Part shown: piece by piece, positions 44,231 through 54,359 of the stretch | How positions within the stretch are numbered: the stretch's first letter is position 1 | How the letters are laid out: each line of letters starts with the position of its first letter | Assembly (NCBI RefSeq): GCF_024580735.1 | Contig: NZ_JANIJX010000005.1 | Location: 124,001 to 188,000 of the forward strand | From: Brevibacterium moorei | GTDB taxonomy: Bacteria > Actinomycetota > Actinomycetes > Actinomycetales > Brevibacteriaceae | Reading direction: 5' to 3' | Length of the DNA: 64,000 nt | Position numbers and translations under genes: made by a program | Notes under the pieces: model-generated | What the model was told of the DNA's origin: nothing | What the model saw: only the letters and a program-made list of their open reading frames with translations | The model's database searches: none

Positions 44231-45595
44231 TCACCGGTGCCCGGCCGCACGGACCACTGCTTCGACGCGGTCCCCGGTCTCGGCGTCGATGCGCCGCAGA
44301 TAGTCGAATGACCGGCTCAGCACCGGCTCGCTGACGCCGCAGAGCAGGTGCCCGGACACATTGCCGACAAGCCGGTCGCGCTGCTCATCGTCCATTACGG
44401 TGCGCACCAGTGTGTGGGCCTGCGCGAAGTCGGCGGCGGCTCGACCCGCTGCCGGGCTCCCCGCGGACTGGGCACCGACGAGCAGGTCCTCGGCCGCCAG
44501 CGGCTCCGCGGTACCCGGCACGACGCCGGGCAGGGTCCGATTGACCGGTAGAGCCGCGAAGTCGGCGCCGATGCGCTGCCGGTGCGAGAGCCCATAGGCA
44601 CGGACCCTGGCCAGCAGGATCGGATCGGGGCTCAGCCCGGTTCCGGCCACCTGATTGGCCGGGGTGAAGGCCGCCTGTTCAACCTGTGTGAAGAAGTCGC
44701 GCGGGTTGCGGTCGAGTTCGAGGCGGCCCACCTCGTGCAGGGGGAACTCGGAGTGGGGCCACACGCGGGTCGGATCGAAGGGGTCGAAGTCGACTTCGGT
44801 CGCCCGCTGTTCGTCCATCACCTGAACCGACAGGGTCCAGCAGGGATAGTTCCCCGCGTTGATCGCCTGTGCCAGATCGCGCCGGTGGAAGTCGGCGTCG
44901 ATGCCGGCCATCGCCTGCGCGTCGGCCTGTCCGAAGCCCTCATGGCCGTGGGCGGAGAGGAAGTCGGCCTTTTGCGCGGATTCGAAGTGGTACTTGACCC
45001 AGGATTTGCGGCCGTCGGCGGCGACCCATTGGAAGGTGTGCGTGCCGTAGCCGTTCTGTTCGCGCCAGGACCGCGGGATCCCGCGGTCGCCCATCAGATA
45101 GGCGACCTGGTGGGCCGTCTGTGGAGTGGCCGACCAGAAGTCCCACTGGGCGTCGTGGGAGTACAGCCCGGTTTCCGGATCGCGCAGGCCAGCGCGCATG
45201 AGCGCCCCGACTGCCGTCGTATCGCGCACGTAGTACACGGGGGAGTTGTTGCCGACGATGTCCAGGTTGCCGTCGGGACCGTAGAACTTCACGGCGAAGC
45301 CGCGCAGATCGCGCCAGGTATCCGGGGATCCCGGTTCGCCGAAGGTCGAGGAGAAGCGGGCCAGCACCTGGGTCCGGGCGCCGGGGGCGAAGACCTGGGC
45401 ACGGGTCAGCGCGGAGACATCGCCGGTGACGGTGAACGTGCCGAGTGCTCCGCCGCCCTTGGCGTTGACCGACCGCCGCCGCGGGGTCGGCCGGGAGAGT
45501 CGCTCGATCAGATAGTGGTCCTGGAGGAGGATCGGTCCGGCCGGTCCGCTGAGAACCGAGGCACTGGGGACGTCCGATGCAAAAAGATCACGCAC
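44231..45595 (-). CDS. monofunctional catalase-like protein with altered distal motif
   Basis: 454 residues, a clade-type small-subunit catalase by overall sequence. Preserved elements are the distal Asn block VGNNSPVYYVRD (near 114-125), GYGTHTFQWV, the WPHSEFPL and FFTQVEQAAFTP blocks, and the heme-ligand segment with Arg330 and Tyr334 (ARVRAYGLSHRQRIG). However, the N-terminal essential motif normally FxRERIPERVVHAKG reads SRPTPRRRSVNAKG: the catalytic distal His is Asn44, and the preceding RERIPER is lost. A normal H2O2-dismutating activity is therefore doubtful; it may be degenerate or have changed function. The start was set at the GTG seven bases after TATCCT (leaderless); the region further upstream does not match the family. 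Confidence 0.85.
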   Translation of the reverse strand: MRDLFASDVPSASVLSGPAGPILLQDHYLIERLSRPTPRRRSVNAKGGGALGTFTVTGDVSALTRAQVFAPGARTQVLARFSSTFGEPGSPDTWRDLRGFAVKFYGPDGNLDIVGNNSPVYYVRDTTAVGALMRAGLRDPETGLYSHDAQWDFWSATPQTAHQVAYLMGDRGIPRSWREQNGYGTHTFQWVAADGRKSWVKYHFESAQKADFLSAHGHEGFGQADAQAMAGIDADFHRRDLAQAINAGNYPCWTLSVQVMDEQRATEVDFDPFDPTRVWPHSEFPLHEVGRLELDRNPRDFFTQVEQAAFTPANQVAGTGLSPDPILLARVRAYGLSHRQRIGADFAALPVNRTLPGVVPGTAEPLAAEDLLVGAQSAGSPAAGRAAADFAQAHTLVRTVMDDEQRDRLVGNVSGHLLCGVSEPVLSRSFDYLRRIDAETGDRVEAVVRAAGHR

Positions 45596-45602
45596 GCGTC
45601 CC

Positions 45603-45608
45603 AGGATA
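45603..45608 (-). promoter_or_regulatory. -10 element of a leaderless catalase transcript
   Basis: TATCCT on the minus strand, seven bases before the GTG start; no ribosome binding site. Confidence 0.4.
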
Positions 45609-45680
45609 ACGGGGGCGCGTGCGGGTGCAAGGAAGGTTGGGCGACCTAAACCGGGCTCGGGCCCGGGTTCGGTTCGCGGC

Positions 45681-46100
45681 TCACATAACGGGGCCGGTGA
45701 ACTTCTCGCCCGGTCCCTTGCCAGGGGCATCGGGGATGGCCGAGGCCTCGCGGAAGGCCAACTGCAGAGTGCGCAGTCCATCGCGCAGCGGGCGGGCGTG
45801 GGAATCGCTGACCTCGGGCGCGCCTGCGGTGATCAAGCCGGCCAGAGCGGTGATGAGCTTGCGGGCCTCGTCGAGGTCCATCAACTCCGCGCCCTTGACT
45901 CCGTCTGCGTCCTCGGCCAGCCCCACCTTGACCGCCGCTGCGCTCATCAGGTGGACGGCTGCCGAGGTGATGACCTCGACGGCCGCGACCTCGGCGATGT
46001 CGCGCATCGCGGTGCCGGCGGCCTGTTCCTCGGCGTTGGCTGCGGCGGCGCCGGACTCGGCATCCTGGGTCTCGAAGGAGAAATTCGTCTGTTCATTCAT
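45681..46100 (-). CDS. DUF1844 protein
   Basis: 139 residues. The acidic, Ala-rich N-terminus is followed by the DUF1844 core (about 38-115: AEVAAVEVITSAAVHLMSAAAVKVGL, in part; LMDLDEARKLITALAGL; PLRDGLRTLQLAF). The family is short, helical and of unknown function, and usually neighbours infC in actinobacteria, here divergently. I placed the start at the ATG at 46100, which follows AAGCTTGGACC with no ribosome binding site; a GTG 18 bases upstream is the alternative. Separated from infC by a 330-base leader region. Confidence 0.75.
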   Translation of the reverse strand: MNEQTNFSFETQDAESGAAAANAEEQAAGTAMRDIAEVAAVEVITSAAVHLMSAAAVKVGLAEDADGVKGAELMDLDEARKLITALAGLITAGAPEVSDSHARPLRDGLRTLQLAFREASAIPDAPGKGPGEKFTGPVM

Positions 46101-46245
46101 GGTCCAAGCTTCCCACACGGACCACTGCGCAGGTCCTCGGCCCCGTGGCCGCCCTCCGGTGTTGAAATGCAGGGGAGGGGAAGACGACGTCGAGTGAGAT
46201 TCATGTGTGTGACGGAGTCGATGTGCAAATGCCGACGGATACGGG

Positions 46246-46251
46246 TACTAT
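46246..46251 (+). promoter_or_regulatory. -10 element of the infC operon
   Basis: TACTAT, with TGCAAA 16 bases upstream as a possible -35. Predicted transcript start near 46258. Confidence 0.45.
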
Positions 46252-46257
46252 GGTCGT

Positions 46258-46449
46258 TAGTGCAAAGCGGAGCCCGCTCCCACCTTGACCGTTCAAGCGG
46301 TCGGGTACGAATTTTCACCACTGATGTGGTAATGCGTTGCAGCCCTCGGGTTGCAATCATAAGATTCCGGGCTCCCTTCGCATTGGTCGAAAGGGAGCCT
46401 TTCCTTTTGGCCCGAGTGATCTTTTTCTTGGAATGTTAGGAGCGAGCAC
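46258..46449 (+). ncRNA. structured 5' leader of infC-rpmI-rplT
   Basis: The leader can fold one hairpin at about 46335-46356 (TTGCA ... TGCAA arms around a CCC/GGG inner stem). A second at 46370-46399 is followed by a T-rich run, so it can end transcription early. Leaders of infC-rpmI-rplT operons are known to be controlled by ribosomal protein L20 or by attenuation in other phyla; a similar feedback is inferred here. Exact transcript ends are not shown by sequence. Confidence 0.55.
46370..46408 (+). terminator. attenuator-like intrinsic terminator in the infC leader
   Basis: GGCTCCCTT and AAGGGAGCC arms (46370-46378, 46391-46399), extended by CG pairs in the loop, and then TTTCCTTTT. It lies 42 bases before the infC start codon and after the promoter, so it must be read through for infC expression. 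Confidence 0.7.
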
Positions 46450-47097
46450 ATCAGCGAGCCGCGCATTAATGATCGGATCCGGGTGCCCGAGGTCCGCCTT
46501 GTCGGACCCAACGGTGAACAGGTCGGTATCGTCGCCATTCGTAAGGCGCTCGACCTCGCTCGCGAAGCCGATCTGGACCTCGTAGAGGTTGCCCCACAGG
46601 CGAAGCCCCCGGTGGCCAAGCTCATGGATTACGGCAAGTTCAAGTACGAGTCGGCCCAGAAGGCGCGCGAGGCCCGGAAGAATCAGGCCAATATGGCCCT
46701 GAAGGAAATCCGGTTCCGACTCAAGATCGATGCCCACGACTATGAGACCAAGAAGGGCCATGTCTCCCGGTTCCTGTCCGGTGGCGACAAGGTCAAGGTC
46801 ATGATCATGTTCCGTGGACGCGAGCAGTCGCGGCCGGAGATGGGCATCAAACTGCTCAACCGCCTGGCCGAGGACGTATCGGATCTGGGAACCGTGGAGT
46901 CGTCCCCGCGTGTCGACGGCCGCAACATGGTCATGGTGATTGCACCACTGAAGTCCAAGGCGGATGCCAGGGCGGAGTCCCGTCAGGCCACCGCCGGAGC
47001 CAAGGGTTCGACGGCCGAGGTCAAATCGCGTCGTGAGCGCGAGGCCCAGGCGAAGGCCCAGGCAGACGCCGAGGCACGCAAGTCCAAGGCGGAATAA
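46450..47097 (+). CDS. infC: translation initiation factor IF-3, ATC start codon
   Basis: 215 residues counted from an ATC codon. The conserved IF-3 N-terminus [20 protein letters not shown] is encoded directly from ATC at 46450. AGGAG lies seven bases before that codon, and no ATG/GTG/TTG fits upstream; the GTG at 46483 would remove 11 conserved residues. IF-3 rejects non-canonical start codons, so a rare start on its own message gives negative feedback, as known for the AUU of Escherichia coli infC. N-domain (1-75), linker and C-domain (about 90-175) are intact. The Ala/Lys/Arg-rich tail (about 180-215) is an actinobacterial addition. It heads the rpmI-rplT operon. Confidence 0.93.
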   Translation: MSEPRINDRIRVPEVRLVGPNGEQVGIVAIRKALDLAREADLDLVEVAPQAKPPVAKLMDYGKFKYESAQKAREARKNQANMALKEIRFRLKIDAHDYETKKGHVSRFLSGGDKVKVMIMFRGREQSRPEMGIKLLNRLAEDVSDLGTVESSPRVDGRNMVMVIAPLKSKADARAESRQATAGAKGSTAEVKSRREREAQAKAQADAEARKSKAE

Positions 47098-47194
47098 TCG
47101 TCAAACCACGCGGTGGTGCCCTGCCGGGCACCATTGCGTCGGGGACCAGCCCCGTCGTTCACCCGACGGTGTCGATGTAAAGGAGAACGGCAAC

Positions 47195-47392
47195 ATGCCG
47201 AAGCAGAAGACCCACAGCGGCGCCAAGAAGCGCCTGCGCCTCACCGGCAGTGGCAAGGTCATGCGCGAACGCGTCAACAACCGCCACCTGGCCGAGCACA
47301 AGTCCTCGCGTCGCAAGCGCCGCCTGTCGCAGGACCAGGTCCTGGCGAAGGGCGATGCCAAAAAGGGCCTCAAGCTCTTGGGCAAGCGCTGA
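47195..47392 (+). CDS. rpmI: 50S ribosomal protein L35
   Basis: 65 residues, very basic. The start [21 protein letters not shown] and the [15 protein letters not shown] segment are the L35 signature. The ATG follows AAAGGAGAACGGCAAC. Second gene of the conserved infC-rpmI-rplT operon. Confidence 0.97.
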   Translation: MPKQKTHSGAKKRLRLTGSGKVMRERVNNRHLAEHKSSRRKRRLSQDQVLAKGDAKKGLKLLGKR

Positions 47393-47426
47393 GTCTTTCC
47401 GAAAACTTTTTTCTTAAGGAGTACAC

Positions 47427-47813
47427 GTGGCACGTGTGAAAAGGGCGGTCAACGCCAAGAAGAAGCGTCGGGTCATTCTCGACCGCGCCAGCGGCTACCG
47501 CGGACAGCGTTCGCGCCTGTACCGCAAGGCCAAGGAACAGGTCATCCATTCGCTGGTCTACAGCTACCGTGACCGTCGCGCCCGTAAGGGTGACTTCCGT
47601 CGCCTGTGGATCCAGCGTATCAATGCCGGAGCCCGCGCCAACGGCATGACCTACAACCGCTTCATTCAGGGCCTGAAGGCCGCGCAGGTCGAGGTCGACC
47701 GTCGTATGCTGGCCGAACTGGCCGTCAACGACGCCGCCACCTTCGCGAAGCTGGTCGCCGTGGCAAAGGCCGCGCTGCCCGCAGATGTGAACGCACCGAA
47801 GAACGCAGCCTGA
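47427..47813 (+). CDS. rplT: 50S ribosomal protein L20
   Basis: 128 residues from a GTG with TTAAGGAGTACAC upstream. [15 protein letters not shown], the [15 protein letters not shown] basic helix and [18 protein letters not shown] are characteristic of L20, an early 23S rRNA assembly protein. In several bacteria L20 also represses this operon through the leader. A strong terminator follows. Confidence 0.97.
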   Translation: MARVKRAVNAKKKRRVILDRASGYRGQRSRLYRKAKEQVIHSLVYSYRDRRARKGDFRRLWIQRINAGARANGMTYNRFIQGLKAAQVEVDRRMLAELAVNDAATFAKLVAVAKAALPADVNAPKNAA

Positions 47814-47841
47814 GTCCGCTCAGCGCCAACGGTTTTTCATA

Positions 47842-47875
47842 GGGCCGGTAGGGGGAGATCCCCTACCGGCCCTTT
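47842..47875 (+). terminator. strong intrinsic terminator of infC-rpmI-rplT, probably bidirectional
   Basis: Perfect 13-bp arms (47842-47854 and 47860-47872; GGGCCGGTAGGGG) with a five-base loop, then TTTGTGTT; TTTTT on the other side suits the convergent gene at 47892. Confidence 0.9.
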
Positions 47876-47891
47876 GTGTTGCCCGCTGCCC

Positions 47892-49700
47892 TCAGCTGAA
47901 CTGTCGTCCGAAGTAGTAGGCCTGCACATCGCCCTTGGCATTGCCGCGCAGCAGCAGGTAGATCGGATAGGACTCGGAGTCGTCCGACGTGAACGTCTTG
48001 ATCTCATCGGTGACGATGCCGCAGACGGTATCGCCCGGCCGGATGTCCTGCGCGCCGAGGCCCAACAGGGTCTTGCCATTGGCGAAGTAGTAGGTGCCGG
48101 TACCGTATTCCGAGTCGTCCACGGGATTGACGACCTCGCAGCTGTCGGCTTTGACGCCGGGACCGAATTGCACCGAGCGGACGGTCGGCGCGCCCTTCTC
48201 CTGGCCGTCCCCCAGCACGGAGGAGAGCGTGTCCATCTGCTCCTTCGTCGCATGCTTCGTGGCATAGTCGTCGTCGCCGGTGCGCACCGCATCGAGGAAG
48301 CGCTGCACATCCTGGACCGCCGGTTTGCGCACCTGCTTGCCCTTGATTCCCAACACCCCGTCGACCATGTGCAGACCATCGGCACCGAGTCGGTAACTGT
48401 AGCGGGCGGTCCCCGACTTCTCGCAGCCGGTGCACGAGCCGTCTCCGTAGACTCCCACCGGCACACCGAGCTGGAGGTAGTCCCCAGTGGCCTTGACGGT
48501 CTCCAAATACAGTTTGGGCGCCCAGCCCAGCAGAGCCGGGGCATCGGCTCCTGCGAACTCGACGCTGCCCAGCGGTTTGCGCTCGGCGTCGTAGACGGCC
48601 AGCGAATCATAGGTGTAGTTCCCGCCGGGGTTACAGGTGAAGACCACCGCGGCGGCGGGCCCACCCGCCACTGTCATCGGCACGACCTTGGTCACTTCGG
48701 CGGCCTGATAGTCGACCGGCGCCCCGGCCGGATGGAATCGACCGCCGGACATGGTGACCTCGGTGAAGGGTTGGTCTGCTGCCCGGCGTGCGGCCTGCTC
48801 CGGATCGAGGTCCTCCTTGTAGTCGACGAACTCCTTGCACACGCTGGGGATCTGCAGTTTCCCCTGGGCGAAGGCCTTCTTGTCCAGTCGCTGGGGCCGG
48901 TCGGCCGTGCGCTGTTCGTCCGTGACGGTCTGCTCGGTGTCACCGCCGCGCTTGGCGAAATCGTAGACGAACATCATATCGGCGACCTTGACGTAGAGCT
49001 TGCTTCCGGAGACGCTGAACGACTTGGCATCCTTGACGGTTACTCGCCAGACCTCGGTGCCCTGCGGATCGCGGCCGACGATCGTATCGCCCTCGCGCGT
49101 GATCGTGGTGTCGTCGACGGTGATGTCCTCTGTGCCGGCACCCGTGGATCCGGTGTCGTCCCCGCCCGTGGCGGTGGAGTCGCCGGTGCGCAGGTCGATC
49201 GTCACACTGCCACAGTCGAGGTGGTCCTCGGCGAGTTTGCAATCCGAACGCTTGGTGCCCTGTTTGCGGGGAATGGGCGCGATCCAGTCGGGGCTGGGCG
49301 AATCGGGTGTCAGCTTCGCCACGGCATCGGAATCCTCCCCAGCCAGGAACAGATAGCCGGAGTCCTTCTCCGGCGGGACCAGACCCGAGGGGGCTGGCAC
49401 CAGTGCATAGTCCTCCAGACCCGTCGTATCGACGCGGCCGGACGCCACCGGCGGCCGGTTGAAGTCCGCGGCGCCCAGATGTCGGAACAGCACGAACCCG
49501 CCGAGAGCCAGGACGAGCACGAGCACACCGGCACCGGCTCCCAGCAGGGCCGGCCGCAGCGCGCTCCGCCGGCTACCACCGGTGTTCCCCGAACCGGGTG
49601 CGCCTGTCGGCGGGTCCTGTGGTGGCAGGGGAGGAACGGGTGGGGGTGGGGCCGAGGGCATGAAGGGCGCGGTCGGTCTGGGCTGGTCTGTGTCGCTCAC
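47892..49700 (-). CDS. single-pass membrane-anchored extracytoplasmic protein of unknown function
   Basis: 602 residues. A Pro/Gly-rich cytoplasmic segment (1 to about 45), one membrane segment (about 50-72, LLGAGAGVLVLVLALGGFVLF) and a large extracytoplasmic region. The outer part has beta-rich repeats in its first half (SGYLFLAGEDSDAVAKL, then VWRVTVKDAKSFSVSGSKLYVK), somewhat like outer-surface PQQ/beta-propeller blades. It has a conserved-looking Cys pair set (SDCKLAEDHLDCG; CTGCEKSG; SCEVVNPVDD; TVCG) that could form disulfides. I recognise no family. It is monocistronic, convergent with rplT, and divergent from trmH with about 70 bases between. Confidence 0.75.
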   Translation of the reverse strand: MSDTDQPRPTAPFMPSAPPPPVPPLPPQDPPTGAPGSGNTGGSRRSALRPALLGAGAGVLVLVLALGGFVLFRHLGAADFNRPPVASGRVDTTGLEDYALVPAPSGLVPPEKDSGYLFLAGEDSDAVAKLTPDSPSPDWIAPIPRKQGTKRSDCKLAEDHLDCGSVTIDLRTGDSTATGGDDTGSTGAGTEDITVDDTTITREGDTIVGRDPQGTEVWRVTVKDAKSFSVSGSKLYVKVADMMFVYDFAKRGGDTEQTVTDEQRTADRPQRLDKKAFAQGKLQIPSVCKEFVDYKEDLDPEQAARRAADQPFTEVTMSGGRFHPAGAPVDYQAAEVTKVVPMTVAGGPAAAVVFTCNPGGNYTYDSLAVYDAERKPLGSVEFAGADAPALLGWAPKLYLETVKATGDYLQLGVPVGVYGDGSCTGCEKSGTARYSYRLGADGLHMVDGVLGIKGKQVRKPAVQDVQRFLDAVRTGDDDYATKHATKEQMDTLSSVLGDGQEKGAPTVRSVQFGPGVKADSCEVVNPVDDSEYGTGTYYFANGKTLLGLGAQDIRPGDTVCGIVTDEIKTFTSDDSESYPIYLLLRGNAKGDVQAYYFGRQFS

Positions 49701-49760
49701 ATCACCTGTATATCAAATCACCGAATCTCATAGCATCGCCGTCGTCCCCGTCGGGGCCGC

Positions 49761-49766
49761 TAGGCT
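49761..49766 (+). promoter_or_regulatory. -10 element of a leaderless rRNA methyltransferase transcript
   Basis: TAGGCT, six bases, then the ATG at 49773; no ribosome binding site. Confidence 0.5.
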
Positions 49767-49772
49767 TGGACC

Positions 49773-50714
49773 ATGACTTCTGACGAACCCGTCGCCCTGT
49801 ATCCCGGCCTGCGCGGACCGGTCATCACCTCCCCGCAGTCCAAGCACCTGAAGGAGGCCGCGAAGCTGCACAAGCGCAGCTGGCGCAATAAGGCCCGCCG
49901 CTTCCTGATGGAGGGACCGCAGACCATTCGCGAGGCGCTGCGCCACCAGCTCGAACTCGCACCGGCGGCCGTCACGATTCCCACCGGACGGGACAAAGAG
50001 ACCGGCGAGCCGATCTTCCCCAAGGGCGCGCCGCGCGGCTCGGTGGTGGATCTGTGGATCACCGCGGAGGCCGCGGAACGCCACACGGACATCCTGGGGC
50101 TTGCCAAGCAGGCGGACGTGCGCATCCACCAGGCGACGAAGGAGGCCCTGACAGAGGTCTCCGATACGGAGCACAGCCAGGGCCTGGTCGGCGTGGCCGA
50201 GCGCTTGGACGTCCCGCTGACCGACGTGGTGACCAAACAATCCAAACTGGTCATCGTGCTCAGCCAGGTGCGGGACCCCGGCAACGCCGGCACCGTGCTG
50301 CGCGTCGCGGACGCAGCGGGTGCCGATGGCATCGTCTTCACCTCGGCCAGCGTCGACGTGTACAACCCGAAGACGGTCCGCTCGACCGCCGGCTCTCTGT
50401 TCCACACCCCGGTCGTCACCGGGGTCGGACTGCCGGAGGTCACCGAACTGGCCCGTGCCCGCGGCATGCAGGTGCTGGCCGCCGACGCCCATCAGCCCGC
50501 CCACGATCTGCACGTGCCCTGGGACACCGGGCTGGACTTGACCCGGCCCACTGTCTGGGTCTTCGGCAACGAGGCCTGGGGTCTGCCCGAGGCCGACCGG
50601 GCACAGTGCGACGCCGCCGTGGCCATCCCGATCTACGGGCGGGCCGAAAGCCTCAACCTGGCCTCGGCGGCCAGTATCTGCATCTACGAATCGGCCAAGA
50701 ACGTCCGCCTCTAG
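49773..50714 (+). CDS. TrmH/SpoU-family RNA 2'-O-methyltransferase
   Basis: 313 residues. An N-terminal RNA-binding substrate domain (about 15-125) precedes the knotted SPOUT domain, with motif 1 SQVRDPGNAGTVLRVADAAG (near 167-186), motif 2 WVFGNEAWGLPE (near 266-277) and motif 3 IPIYGRAESLNLASAASI (near 290-307). It methylates a ribose 2'-OH in 23S rRNA or tRNA. Family members next to pheS in actinobacteria are usually called 23S rRNA methyltransferases; the exact site is not evident. Leaderless start six bases after TAGGCT. pheS follows after 58 bases with its own promoter-like TAGAAT. Confidence 0.88.
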   Translation: MTSDEPVALYPGLRGPVITSPQSKHLKEAAKLHKRSWRNKARRFLMEGPQTIREALRHQLELAPAAVTIPTGRDKETGEPIFPKGAPRGSVVDLWITAEAAERHTDILGLAKQADVRIHQATKEALTEVSDTEHSQGLVGVAERLDVPLTDVVTKQSKLVIVLSQVRDPGNAGTVLRVADAAGADGIVFTSASVDVYNPKTVRSTAGSLFHTPVVTGVGLPEVTELARARGMQVLAADAHQPAHDLHVPWDTGLDLTRPTVWVFGNEAWGLPEADRAQCDAAVAIPIYGRAESLNLASAASICIYESAKNVRL

Positions 50715-50760
50715 GCCACCGGTAGAATGACCCCTGACTGCACATTGAACGAAATCGTGA

Positions 50761-51815
<1,055 letters not shown>

Positions 51816-51816
<1 letters not shown>

Positions 51817-54359
51817 TGCGCGTCTCCCTGGAATGGCTCTCCGAACTCGTCGACCTTTCCGGCGTCACCGATGCCAGGGAACTGGCGGCGGAGCTGGCCG
51901 GGATCGGCCTGGAGGAAGAGGACTTCTTCGGCCCCACCGTCACAGGTCCCCTGGTCGTCGCCCGCGTGCTCACCGCAGAACCCGAGAAGCACTCGAACGG
52001 CAAGACCGTCAACTGGTGCTCCGTCGATGTGGGCGAGGACGAACCGCGCGGGATCGTCTGCGGGGCGCACAACTTCGGCCCGGGCGACCTGGTCGTGGCC
52101 TGCCTGCCGGGTGCCGTGCTGCCCGGTGACTTCGCGATCGCCGCCCGCAAGACCTACGGCCACGTCTCCGACGGGATGATCTGCTCGGCCCGTGAGCTGG
52201 GCCTGGGCGAGGACCACGACGGCATCATCCGACTGGCCGACTGGGGCCTGGACGGGACCCCCGGCGATGATGCCAAAGCGCTGCTGGGGCTGGACAACAC
52301 GGTGCTCGACGTCAACATCACCCCCGACCGCGGCTACCAGCTGTCGCTGCGCGGGGTGGCCAGGGAATTCGCCCTGCTGAAGAACCAGGAGTTCGCCGAC
52401 CCCGCCGCCCTGGACACCTCCGACTTGTTGGCCGCCGCCGGCACCGGCTTCCCCGTCGAATTGGCCGACGAGGCCCCGATCCACGGGGTGCCCGGCTGCG
52501 ACCGCCTGACCGCTCTGCGGGTCACCGGGATCGACGCCTCCGCGCGGACCCCCTACTGGATGGTCAAGCGGCTGCTCGACGAGGGCATGCGCCCCATCTC
52601 CCTGACCGTCGACGTGACGAACTACGTCATGCTCGAACTCGGCCAGCCCCTGCACGCCTACGACACCGCGAAACTGGGCGACAAACTGGTCGTGCGCCGC
52701 GCCCGCAAGGGTGAGAAGCTGACCACGCTCGACGACGTCAAGCGGAAGCTGGACCCCGAGGACCTGCTCATCACCGATGAGGGCGGTGCCGCGGGGGATA
52801 CCCGCATCATCGGCCTGGCCGGTGTGATGGGCGGTGCCGCACTCCAGGTCACCGAGCAGACCACCGACATCCTGATCGAGGCCGCGCACTTCGATGCGGT
52901 GTCGATCGCCCGGACCGCGCGACGCCACAAGCTGCCCAGTGAGGCCGCGCGCAGGTTCGAACGCGGAGTCGACCCGTTCCTGGGGCCGACTGCCGCACTG
53001 CGCTGTGCGCTGTTGCTGGTCGAACTCGGTGGCGGGACGCTGAGCCATGATGTCACCGTGGCCGGCTCCGCCCCGAGCGAAGCGGTGCTGGACTTCGCGG
53101 TGGACGCCGCGGCCAAGCGCGTGGGCGTGGCCTACACGCCGGCCCAGGTGGTATCCGCGCTCGAATCCGTGGGCTGCCGCGTCGACGGGGTGGCCGAGGC
53201 CGCACAGCCGGGCGCGCTGCTGCGCGTCACGGTGCCGGGCTGGCGCCCCGATCTGAGCGCCTCGGAGGACCTGGTCGAGGAGGTCGTTCGGGTCAACGGC
53301 TACGACCAGGTCCCCTCGATCCTGCCGCAGGCACCCGGCGGCGCCGGGCTGACGCGGGCCCAGCGGACCCGTCGTGCGGTCTCGAACCTGCTGGCGGCCG
53401 CCGGGCTGACGGAGGTCCTGACCTATCCGTTCACCTCGGACAAGCGCAGCGATGCCGAACTCATCGACGCCGCCGACCCCCGCCGGGTCAACATCCGCCT
53501 AGCCAATCCGCTGGCCGAGGACAATCCGCTCATGCGCACGCACCTGCTGGCGACCCTGCCCGATGCGCTGGCCCGCAACCTGGGCCGCGGTTTCAAGGAC
53601 GTCGCCCTGTTCGAGGCCGGACTGGTCACCACGCCACAGACCACCGCCCTGGCCCAGGGACTGAACTTCCAGCCGGGCTATCACCCCGACGATGCCGAAC
53701 TCGAGGCGATCTTCGCCTCGGTCCCGGCCCAGCCGTACCACTTCGCGGGCATCATCTCCGGACACGCTGAACTGCCCGGCGTCTGGGGCAAGGGCCGGCA
53801 GGCCGGAGCCCAGGACGTCATCGAACTGGTCCACCGGATTGCGGCCCTTATCGGCGTGCGTCCGGAGGTCGCGGCCGCGGAGTACGCCCCCTACCACCCC
53901 GGCCGCTGCGCCCGCTTCACCGGGGCCACCGGCGCCGTGCTGGGCCATGCGGGCGAACTGCACCCCAAGGTGTGCGAGAACCTGGGATTGCCCGCGCGCA
54001 CCGTTGCCTTCGAAATCGACCTGGACGCGCTGCTGGCGCAGCCCACTGCCCGCGATTGGCACGGGGCCCTGTCGAGCTACCCGGTGTCCAGGCAGGACGT
54101 CGCCCTGCTGGTCGACGATACGGTGACCGTGGGCCAGTTGGCAGCGGCTCTGCGCGCCGGGGCCGGGGACGAGCTCGAATCCCTTGAACTGTTCGACGTC
54201 TACACCGGCGACCAGATCGCCCAGGGCAAGAAGTCCGTGGCCTTCCGGCTGACCTTCCGCGCCCACGATCGGACGCTGACCGCTGACGAGGCCTCCGCCC
54301 TGCGCGAGGCCGCGACCGCGGTGGCCGCGCAGCGTCACGGGGCCGAGGTCCGCGGCTGA
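51816..54359 (+). CDS. pheT: phenylalanine--tRNA ligase beta subunit
   Basis: 847 residues, full length. In order: an EMAP-type tRNA-binding domain (about 40-155), B3/B4 editing domain (about 215-390), B5 domain (about 420-500), a class II-like core (about 510-740) and the C-terminal ferredoxin-like anticodon-binding domain (about 750-846, SSYPVSRQDVALLVDD). It forms the alpha2-beta2 enzyme with PheS. The ATG overlaps the pheS stop (TGATG), and the stop in turn overlaps the start of an SDR gene by one base. Confidence 0.96.

Larger units (their letters stand above)
46119..46449. other. 330-base intergenic region holding the infC promoter and structured leader
   Basis: No convincing gene. It contains TACTAT (46246-46251) as a likely infC -10, a leader of about 190 bases with two hairpins, and the infC ribosome binding site TTAGGAG at 46436-46442. 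Confidence 0.65.
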
